From the NCBI GenBank assembly GCA_030429345.1, contig JAUIFJ010000015.1, positions 1-64,000 of the forward strand: a stretch of 64,000 nucleotides of DNA. Direction: 5' to 3'. Under the pieces are notes generated by a model. The model saw nothing but the letters and a program-made list of their open reading frames with translations, had not been told where the DNA came from and made no database searches. Below, piece by piece: positions 25,063 to 32,090 of this stretch; within the stretch, counting starts at the first letter, position 1, and every line of letters starts with the position of its first letter. Source of the DNA: a bacterium. Lineage in GTDB: Bacteria > CAIWAD01. Both the position numbers and the translations under genes were made by a program.

Positions 25063-25379
25063 CGGCTTCCCCCTTCCGCCAGATCCAGGCTGTTGGCCAG
25101 TGTCACATCAGGAAGGGACAGCAGCCGTGTGACAAGATCGCCCTCCGGCGCGCCTCCCAGGTTCCAGGCGCCCAGCAGCAGCAGCAGGCAGGCCGCGCCG
25201 AGGGCCAGCCGCGGAAAGAGCTCGCGGATCCAGCGATCCAGAAGGTCCTCCGGCTCGCCGGCCAGTCTCGGTTCCTGCAAGGCGTAGCGCAGACGCCCGC
25301 TGAATCCGGGGCGAAAGGACGGCGGCTCGGCTCCCTGCAGCAGGTCCTGCAGATCGCGTGTATCGGGTTCTTGCTTCAT
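25059..25379 (-). CDS. Probable anti-sigma factor
   Basis: A 106-residue single-pass protein. It has a 50-residue cytoplasmic part (DLQDLLQGAEPPSFRPGFSG, RLRYALQEPRL), one membrane helix (LALGAACLLLLLGAWNLGG) and a short periplasmic tail. Its size, topology and place between the ECF sigma gene and a Spy-like sensor, with four-base overlaps on both sides, indicate an anti-sigma factor. No zinc-binding HxxxCxxC motif is seen, so it is not of the ZAS type. Confidence 0.75.
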   Translation of the reverse strand: MKQEPDTRDLQDLLQGAEPPSFRPGFSGRLRYALQEPRLAGEPEDLLDRWIRELFPRLALGAACLLLLLGAWNLGGAPEGDLVTRLLSLPDVTLANSLDLAEGGSR

Positions 25380-25975
25380 GGAATCTCCTTCCCCTTGGTC
25401 CGGTCCAGCAACGGCCCCAGTTCCTCGCGCAGCTTCTGCGATCCTCGCGCCAGCCGGCTGAGCACAGTGCCCTTGGGCAGCCCAAGCAGCTCGGCCGTTT
25501 CCAGGGTCGAATAGCCCTGCAGCAGCCTCAACACGACGACGGCGCGCCAGGCCGGCTTGAGCCGCCGTACCGCATCCTGCACGAGCCGGCTGCGCTCGCG
25601 GGCATCCAGGACCTCTTCGCCGGAAAGCCGCGGCTCCAGGGAACCGAGCTCGGATGGCTCCAGCCCCAGCCAGCGCCCCAGGACACCTTGCCGCGAGCGC
25701 AGACGGTCCAGGCAGCGATTGATGGCCACGCGCGTCAGCCAGGTGCCGAGCTGCGCCTCGCCGCGGAAGCGGTGCAGGTTGGCGTGCAGGCGGATGAAGA
25801 CCTCCTGCCCGACATCCTCTGCATCCATGCCGGACCCCAGCATGCCGATGACCGTGGCCGCCACGCGTCCCTCGTGCCGCTGGACCAGTCTTTCGAAAGC
25901 GGATTCGTCGCCGCCCCGCGCCTGTTCCAGGTCCGGACCGTCTTCCCCCAGGTGGATATTGGCGCTCTTCGTCAC
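25376..25975 (-). CDS. ECF-type RNA polymerase sigma factor
   Basis: A sigma-70 family factor of about 199 residues. Region 2 is ESAFERLVQRHEGRVAATVI, then DAEDVGQEVFIRLHANLHRF and GTWLTRVAINRCLDRLRSR. Region 4 is AWRAVVVLRLLQGYSTLETA and LLGLPKGTVLSRLARGSQKL. The GTG at 25975 is chosen because the operon's own promoter occupies 26011-26039; the upstream ATG at 26041 would lie before the transcript start. The stop overlaps the anti-sigma start. Autoregulation is inferred from the promoter it shares with the LTxxQ-repeat gene. Confidence 0.9.
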   Translation of the reverse strand: MTKSANIHLGEDGPDLEQARGGDESAFERLVQRHEGRVAATVIGMLGSGMDAEDVGQEVFIRLHANLHRFRGEAQLGTWLTRVAINRCLDRLRSRQGVLGRWLGLEPSELGSLEPRLSGEEVLDARERSRLVQDAVRRLKPAWRAVVVLRLLQGYSTLETAELLGLPKGTVLSRLARGSQKLREELGPLLDRTKGKEIP

Positions 25976-26010
25976 GGCCTGGAGCGGTCCCCTATTGTGG
26001 ATGGCATTTC

Positions 26011-26039
26011 TTGGACGAGGCGGGCAGGACATCGATTCC
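26011..26039 (-). promoter_or_regulatory. ECF-type promoter of the sigma operon
   Basis: On the minus strand GGAATC, 16 nt, CGTCCAA, with CGCCT just before the -10 element. It is identical in all boxed bases to the promoter at 23650-23678, which supports autoregulation by the sigma factor encoded just downstream. Confidence 0.8.
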
Positions 26040-26094
26040 ATGACGGAGTCGGCCCGCGAACTGCGAAACGGATGCCGAAGGGGATTATTGCAGA

Positions 26095-26119
26095 AAGCCC
26101 CGGCTCGCGGCCGGGGCTT
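26095..26119 (-). terminator. Terminator of the M6-like gene
   Basis: A perfect 10-bp stem (AAGCCCCGGC / GCCGGGGCTT) with a 5-nt loop, followed on the minus strand by TCTGCAATAAT, separates the M6-like gene from the sigma operon promoter. Confidence 0.75.
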
Positions 26120-26148
26120 GCAGGAGGGATCAGGTTGGTGGAGAGGGA

Positions 26149-29100
26149 TCAGTCGTGATACAGGCTTCCGTCGGGGCCCGGGTAGTCCCAGGTCGGACGC
26201 ACCCGGTAGTTCCAGTTGCCTTGCAGCTGGGACATGCTCTCATCGTCCCAGACGAGAGGCTGGCTGCCGTCCCAGGGCAGCTCCCGATGCAGCGGAAACG
26301 CGCCCGTGCTGTTGGGGGAACGCAGGATCTGCAGGCCGGAAACGGGGGGATCCAATGGCGACACCACCAGGCGGGGCCGGTTCTGCGCCAGCTGGATCGA
26401 CAAGGCGGGCGCCGTCGGACCGGAAATCCCCCGGACCGGCAGGTGCCCCGCATGCCCCGGTCCGCGCAGCTCGTGCCACAGAGGCCAGGAGGAAGTGAGC
26501 AGATCGTAGCACACCAGCTCGCCGTCTTCCTGGAGCAGGAGATGCAGGCTGCCGTTCTGCATCAGGGGAACGGGCCGGCGGCGACAGTCCGTCAAGTGGA
26601 TCTGCCCTTCCTCGATCAGGGGATCATAGGAAGACTCGTCGGCAAGAAGCAAGTCCAGGCCCAGTCCTTCGCGCAGGCGCAGAAGGTCCGCTTCGCCGTC
26701 CTCGTTGTGATCCAGCAGCCAGAGGGTCTGGGGCACATTGGCGGCGATCGTCTGCGGGCTTTCCATGCGCCAGGGCCAGAGCGGATCGCTCAGATCCAGC
26801 TGCCGCAGCCCGCCCTGATCAATGCCGTCCGCCAGGCGGTCCAGCGAATGGAAGAGCAGTCCTGTCGGCTCCCAGGCGGAATGGCCGGGCAGGGGCAGCA
26901 ACTCCTGCGGACCATGCCCGTCGACGGTGCTGCCGGCGAAGGTGCGCGCGCTGTAGCCCCAGGTCTGCTCGCTTTCCGACCAGGAAAGCAGGAGCAGCAC
27001 CTGCTGATCCGGCTGCAACCCGGGCTGCTCGGTCAGGGCAAGCACGGCGCAGTCGACGAGGCCGTTGTGCAGGAAATCGGCGCAGAGCAGCTGCTGCCAG
27101 TCCACATGCATGGGAGCGAAGTCGGTCGGATCCACTTCCAGCAGGACCGTGCCGTCCAGGGCAATCAGCGCCAGGGCCGGCTGGGCGTCGGGGCCGCCCC
27201 CCAGCAGGAAACGGGGTCCCAGTGCATCACCTCCCGCATAGGCCAGATGTGTGACAGGCAGGATCTCCTGGGGCAGGGAGATCTGCTGCCGCGCGTCGTC
27301 CACCGGGGTGCCGTCGGTGGAACGCAGCAGCAGCTCGTCGCCGTCCACGAGGGCCAGGATCGTCTCTTCGGCGATGGCGGTTTCCGCGAAGACCATTGCA
27401 GGGCCCGGATCCACCAGGGAAATCGGCCAGCCACTCAGCGGCTGCGGCGCGTTCTGCGGTCCCGTATCATAAAGAACGGCTTCATCCGCCGTGATCACCA
27501 GCAGCTCTTCGGGGCTGTGCTCCGGGCCGGCAGCCTGCACGCAGAAGAAATCCAGCACTTCGCCACGGGGCGTCAGGCTGCCTCGGTGGACCAGTCCCTC
27601 TCCGTATACATCGAGGGTGCCGTTCTGCAGCAGCACCAGCGCGTCCGGGGAACTGGCCGCGCGCCATTGCGGATCCGCCATCGGCAGCACCGCACGCCGC
27701 GGCGGACCGATCCGGCGCTGGACCGTCATGAAGTTGTCCCGGTAGTTCCCGGTGTCGATGTCCCGCGACCGCACATTCAGGTCCAGGGTCCAGGTTCTTC
27801 CAAGCCACAGAACGGATTCCTGGATCTGGATCGAGTGCTGTGGCACATCCACTTGGAAGGATTGGAGAGGCAGATGAAAGTTGAAAGCTCCATCGATGTC
27901 GCCGTATACCGGATCCAACGAACAAAAATCGGGTGAATCATCGAGAACAAATGCTTCAACGTTTGAGAATCTTCCCCCCAGGTTGAGAACCGGAATGACC
28001 AGGTCTTCCTGTAGATTCATTGGCACTTCCAGGGAAGCGGTCTCGACCGGGACGATGTGGTGCGGCTCCGAGGAGTCCAGCGGATTGCCCACTTCGACAT
28101 GGATGTCCGGCTGCACAGAAAAGTAGAAATCGAGGTATACAGAGTCCGCGGAACTCCAGCTTCCGCGATCCAGCAGGCTGTTGTTCTCGCTGGGAAAGGG
28201 GGCATGGCTTTCGGCGAAGCGGCCAGGTCCCAATGGCAGCAGCTCGGAGCGAATCAGTTCCGGAACACGCTCCTCGCCGAGCACGCCCTGGACCAGGTTG
28301 CCATGGCTCTGATAGACCAGCCCCCTGCCGTTGGCGACCAGGGAGGCCGGATAATGCGCCATCAGGTCCCCCGGCTGGTTGGCAAAGGCCTGAAAGGCCA
28401 TCATCTCTTCGGGCTGGAAGGGATTGCGCCAGTAGACCAGGTCCTGGTCCAGGTTGAAGGCATAGGTCGAATCCTGCCCGCCGCCCAGGTAGAGCTCGAC
28501 GGCATCCTGGGCCCAGCCAAGCCGCAGGCGGTCCACGGGGTTCAAGGGCGCCGGGAAATGGATGTCGGCATAATCCCCTGTAAACTGCGCCGCGCCGATC
28601 TCGCCCTCCGCCATGAGGTCCCATGCACCGGATCCGCGGGAATCGCTGCTGACGGGGTCGAAGCCCGTCTCACGAAGATTCCCGCAAACCTGCAGCAGCA
28701 TCTTGGCCAGATAGCCGACGGGGATGTAGTCGCGGACAAGACCATCTCCGGATCCGATTTCGTACCACAGATTGCTTACCGCGAATCCACTGTGAGGGTA
28801 CGAGAGAGTATGCCCCGGCAGATGATTGCCTGACAGGAGAAACAATACCGGGCGAGTAGGGCCACGGTCGGACAAATCCAGACCCTGCGCCTCCAGGCTA
28901 CCGATGAAGCCTGTCCAGCTCTGCATGTCGAAAATGTTGACACGCCAGGGGTTTCCCTCTGGATCACAGGCCCATCCGGGATAGGTCCCGTACCAGTCAC
29001 AACGGCGATTATCGGGGACGATGTTGCAGACGACACTATCCTGCTGGACGCGGAAGTAGTCAGCCAGGGAGCCGGATTGCAGCAGAAGTCCAGGTGAGTG

Positions 29101-29637
29101 CGAATCCAGGAATTCTGCAAAAAAGTGATCGTATATCTGATCCAAGGTCAAATCTGTATCGTCCCAAAGGAAAAAGTCCTCATCCTCCCAAAGAAGGGAA
29201 TCAACCGATTCCGCGTAGAGTCGAATCGGAACGACGGCGAGTTCTATGTTTGCGCCAAGCGGTAGAACAGGATCTGATTGATAGTCCATCTCGGAGCGAG
29301 AGCTCCGCCATTCTGCAAGAAGGCCAATCCGATTTGGCACAGTATCACTAGGAAAAACCTCTTCTGAACCGTTCAAATTACCATCACTTGCATCAGCGGC
29401 GAAATAGAATGGCTCGTCACTGGCCAACGGCATCAATCCCGAATGCCCCCCTTGCCAATCTCTAAACTCTCCCGATTGGTGACCAACCAAAGGACTGCCA
29501 TCGGCAGAGCAATAGGCTGTGCCATTGTTGCTGTGATATAAATATAGAGCGGCAGTATCGATCTCCGCGTGTAGGCCAAAAGCTGCCATGGACACTGCGG
29601 GAACTGCCAAAGACAAGATGATCGAGAACAGGTTCAT
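26149..29637 (-). CDS. M6-metallopeptidase-like secreted protein lacking the zinc motif
   Basis: A 1162-residue exported protein with signal peptide MNLFSIILSLAVPAVSMA. Its first 400 residues follow the layout of immune-inhibitor-A (M6) peptidases: a VVPIRLY strand, a domain opening SGSLADYFRVQQDS, a GSGAWDLMAEGE turn and PLNPVDRLRLGWA. Where HExxHxxGxxD should lie (about residues 300-320) it reads YIPVGYLAKMLLQVCGNLR, with no histidine or glutamate. The rest is a beta-rich region with propeller-like strands. No sorting domain is seen at the C-terminus. ATG 29637 has GGAG ten bases upstream. A binding pseudoenzyme is the most likely reading; catalysis by another site cannot be excluded. Confidence 0.7.
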   Translation of the reverse strand: MNLFSIILSLAVPAVSMAAFGLHAEIDTAALYLYHSNNGTAYCSADGSPLVGHQSGEFRDWQGGHSGLMPLASDEPFYFAADASDGNLNGSEEVFPSDTVPNRIGLLAEWRSSRSEMDYQSDPVLPLGANIELAVVPIRLYAESVDSLLWEDEDFFLWDDTDLTLDQIYDHFFAEFLDSHSPGLLLQSGSLADYFRVQQDSVVCNIVPDNRRCDWYGTYPGWACDPEGNPWRVNIFDMQSWTGFIGSLEAQGLDLSDRGPTRPVLFLLSGNHLPGHTLSYPHSGFAVSNLWYEIGSGDGLVRDYIPVGYLAKMLLQVCGNLRETGFDPVSSDSRGSGAWDLMAEGEIGAAQFTGDYADIHFPAPLNPVDRLRLGWAQDAVELYLGGGQDSTYAFNLDQDLVYWRNPFQPEEMMAFQAFANQPGDLMAHYPASLVANGRGLVYQSHGNLVQGVLGEERVPELIRSELLPLGPGRFAESHAPFPSENNSLLDRGSWSSADSVYLDFYFSVQPDIHVEVGNPLDSSEPHHIVPVETASLEVPMNLQEDLVIPVLNLGGRFSNVEAFVLDDSPDFCSLDPVYGDIDGAFNFHLPLQSFQVDVPQHSIQIQESVLWLGRTWTLDLNVRSRDIDTGNYRDNFMTVQRRIGPPRRAVLPMADPQWRAASSPDALVLLQNGTLDVYGEGLVHRGSLTPRGEVLDFFCVQAAGPEHSPEELLVITADEAVLYDTGPQNAPQPLSGWPISLVDPGPAMVFAETAIAEETILALVDGDELLLRSTDGTPVDDARQQISLPQEILPVTHLAYAGGDALGPRFLLGGGPDAQPALALIALDGTVLLEVDPTDFAPMHVDWQQLLCADFLHNGLVDCAVLALTEQPGLQPDQQVLLLLSWSESEQTWGYSARTFAGSTVDGHGPQELLPLPGHSAWEPTGLLFHSLDRLADGIDQGGLRQLDLSDPLWPWRMESPQTIAANVPQTLWLLDHNEDGEADLLRLREGLGLDLLLADESSYDPLIEEGQIHLTDCRRRPVPLMQNGSLHLLLQEDGELVCYDLLTSSWPLWHELRGPGHAGHLPVRGISGPTAPALSIQLAQNRPRLVVSPLDPPVSGLQILRSPNSTGAFPLHRELPWDGSQPLVWDDESMSQLQGNWNYRVRPTWDYPGPDGSLYHD

Positions 29638-29775
29638 TGATAGAGGCTCCAACTTTTCGAACTCCTCTTCAAGAACCATACCAGATTTTGTCAAGGCTAA
29701 GTTCTTATTTATGCATTTCTCGAACTATAAATCCACGTTGGACTGTCACGGCTGTCAGCAAAACTGAAGCATGTG

Positions 29776-31464
29776 TCAAGGCAGGTAGAGCAATTTCGAA
29801 TTGGCAACAGAGACACCATCCAAGTTCAAATCAATCAAGTACAAACCTCCGGCCAGGTCTTCCATATTTATGAGGGTGCTGAATTCCCCTGCTGAAACTG
29901 AATCAAACGACTCCCTGAGGGCCAATTGACCTTGGAGGTTGTAGAGCTTAAAGCTGACAACCGCGGTTTTTGCCAGTGTAAAGACCAATCGCACACTTCC
30001 GTTTGCTGGATTCGGGTATAAAGAGAAAACCGATTTCTTCTCATGCGAATTACTATTCACAGTTAGGGCAGGCGGAGAATATCTGTTCGCAAATAATCCA
30101 ATTTCTACGCCGCCCATGTGCTCTTCATGAATCGAAACGAAGCCCCCATCCAGGAAGTATGGGCGTTGCCTGCCACCGTATCGAGTGCCTGGCATTGCTA
30201 TGTATTCTTCATAGACCCAATCACCACCAGAAATCGAAAATCGCGCCAAGGCCGACCTAAAAATCGCATCTCCGGCATGCCTGGTGTACATCCATCCGGA
30301 TTGCAGAGGAAACAGCGGTGCAAAGCATAATTCTGCGTAGAGTGAATTCTGAACTACAAGACCATCAAGAGTAGTACGAATTATCCGGTTATAGACGCCA
30401 TTGCTGGATCTGCAATCCCCAAGGATAATAGCATGACTACCCTCGATAATCATCCCTGCGCCATGTAGATACTCATCTCCATCGTAAAGCAATACAGAGT
30501 CCCACACACCCGTCTCAAGATCAACCGTGAACCATCTATAATGACTCCAGGTCGGATCGGCTTGTGATGTGGTCACGAAGTACATGGTATCGTCAACGAT
30601 TCGAAGGAACTCATCGTGCCAGCTACTATTTCCATAGTACCGATCCAGGCCTGTATTCCAGACTACCACTCCACCAGCATCCAGTCTTGTAATCTGCGTA
30701 TTCTGCCAAACAATCCATCCATCTTGATAGGCTATTGGAATGGCTGTCCCCGTGTACTGCGATCCAGAGAGCGTATCCTCGTGAACAATTTGCCGGAGTT
30801 CATCGTCCACAACGATATACCTTTGACCAAAGGCCGCGCTATCCGGGTTGCTATAGCGCGCAAATCCCGATGTAATAATCGTCCTGTCTCCATTGGAGGC
30901 CAGCTTCATGCTGAATTTTCCATAATCCAGCGAATCCCCCCAGGTCGTCACACGCAGCGAGTCCAGCAGCGTGATCTGTCCTCCCGCATAATCGAGGTTC
31001 CACCAGTTGATTGTCGCCTGGTAGCGGTAGTCGTAGGGCCAGCCGGAGAGGAACTTCTCCTGGTCGAAGGTCATCAGCTGGCCCTGGCTGTTCACGTGTG
31101 AGACACCAAAGGCGCCCGGGTGCTCGAGCCACTGGTCGGGCAGGAGGATTTCCCCGTGGGGCGAGATCACCGTGGCCGCGCCATCGTTGTCCGCAGGATC
31201 GGCGACGAGGAAATTAGGGTGCCAGTATACGAGCAGGTTGCTGTCCGGCAGGACGTGCTGCTCGACGAAGTCAGAGTGCGCCGTGTTGTTGTCCAGGCGA
31301 ATGAACCAGTCGAAGCGGGTCGAATCCACGGGCCAGTCCAGCTGGGCGTGGGCTGGAAGCGACAAGAGCAGAATAAGCAGCAGGGAGGCAACACTGCATT
31401 CACGCAGGGCGGAGTGCCTTGAAAACAATGGCAAACGGCACAAGGATCTTGAGAATGGACGCAT
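29776..31464 (-). CDS. Secreted protein with type A sorting domain, AT-richer
   Basis: A 562-residue exported protein with a signal segment (SVASLLLILLLSLPAHA). Its mature body has repeated strand-rich stretches with W and D (TRLDAGGVVVWNTGLDRYYG, YRWFTVDLETGVWDSVLLY) suggestive of a propeller. It ends with a classic sorting domain: FSLYPNPANGSVRLVF, FKLYNLQGQL, LAGGLYLIDL. Base composition through its middle and C-terminal coding part is visibly less GC-rich than the rest of the window, and codons are correspondingly more AT-ended, hinting at transfer or relaxed selection. Function unknown. Confidence 0.82.
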   Translation of the reverse strand: MRPFSRSLCRLPLFSRHSALRECSVASLLLILLLSLPAHAQLDWPVDSTRFDWFIRLDNNTAHSDFVEQHVLPDSNLLVYWHPNFLVADPADNDGAATVISPHGEILLPDQWLEHPGAFGVSHVNSQGQLMTFDQEKFLSGWPYDYRYQATINWWNLDYAGGQITLLDSLRVTTWGDSLDYGKFSMKLASNGDRTIITSGFARYSNPDSAAFGQRYIVVDDELRQIVHEDTLSGSQYTGTAIPIAYQDGWIVWQNTQITRLDAGGVVVWNTGLDRYYGNSSWHDEFLRIVDDTMYFVTTSQADPTWSHYRWFTVDLETGVWDSVLLYDGDEYLHGAGMIIEGSHAIILGDCRSSNGVYNRIIRTTLDGLVVQNSLYAELCFAPLFPLQSGWMYTRHAGDAIFRSALARFSISGGDWVYEEYIAMPGTRYGGRQRPYFLDGGFVSIHEEHMGGVEIGLFANRYSPPALTVNSNSHEKKSVFSLYPNPANGSVRLVFTLAKTAVVSFKLYNLQGQLALRESFDSVSAGEFSTLINMEDLAGGLYLIDLNLDGVSVANSKLLYLP

Positions 31465-31643
31465 ACCTCAGTTTATGGAATAGGAGGGCTGAGATTCAAA
31501 GCCAAAAGCAGCGGACTTGACGAGGGGAGCGCAGACGTGCCAGCAGATCAGCCGCTAAATCGGCGCAGCTGGTTTCCATTCAATACTGCTGAACGACAAT
31601 TTCAGCCTCTCACGAACGACCGATCTGCTGTCGTGTGGGCTGG

Positions 31644-31718
31644 ACAATAAATAACGCCGTTCAAAGCTATGCACTGTGAGTAGGAGCGTGCAGAATCAAT
31701 TACCCGCCTTTCGTCCAG
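31644..31718 (+). repeat. Dispersed repeat, locus 2 copy A
   Basis: A 75-bp unit from ACAATAAATAACGCC to CGCCTTTCGTCCAG. The 23-bp core at 31670-31692 is identical to the cores at 3449 and 3649. The flanks differ from those at locus 1. Confidence 0.85.
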
Positions 31719-31880
31719 CCCTTTGGACAGCAATTATCTACCAGGTTCTACAATCTGGGAAGGCAAAACCCTGTGAATCCTTTCCAGCAGTAGGCAATTC
31801 GTTTTTTTCACGCCAAGATTTTAGTCAAACTGCCAAGAATGGCTGACCGTCTTTTTGCCACTCTCCGTCTGAAGTACTGT

Positions 31881-31955
31881 ACAATAAACAACGGCGTTTA
31901 AAGCCATGCACTGTGAGTAGGAGCGTGCAAACCCGATTACCCGCCTTTCGTCCAG
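31881..31955 (+). repeat. Dispersed repeat, locus 2 copy B
   Basis: Second 75-bp unit, same orientation, core at 31907-31929. It differs from copy A at a handful of positions, mainly beside the core. Confidence 0.85.
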
Positions 31956-32090
31956 TTCGCAGGACATGCGCAGGTGCGGATCTGGCCGAAAACTGCCGAA
32001 TGCATCCAGGCATCGCGCAGATCATCCGGCAACAGGCGCTTGTCAATTGGACTTCCCCTCAGCGCAGCACATCGCCGTCTAGACCCTCTT

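Larger units (their letters stand above)
31465..32090. other. Gene-free gap with a second pair of dispersed repeats
   Basis: 626 AT-richer bases between two minus-strand genes. It contains two 75-bp repeats 237 bases apart that share the 23-bp core of the repeats near 3.4-3.7 kb. I see no supported gene; short open frames here have no ribosome sites. Confidence 0.7.

Noticed and set aside
25976-26041. ATG 26041 as start of the sigma factor
   Set aside because: The ECF promoter at 26011-26039 would place this ATG upstream of the transcript start, and it lacks a ribosome site.
105-31464. Type IX secretion locus
   Set aside because: Only cargo-type sorting domains are seen; none of the core machinery genes (PorT, SprA, GldK-N types) is present in this window.
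31825-32046. Short protein containing CTLLLTVHGF encoded by the dispersed repeat
   Set aside because: The peptide similarity between loci merely reflects the identical 23-bp DNA core; there is no ribosome site and the flanking translation is not conserved.
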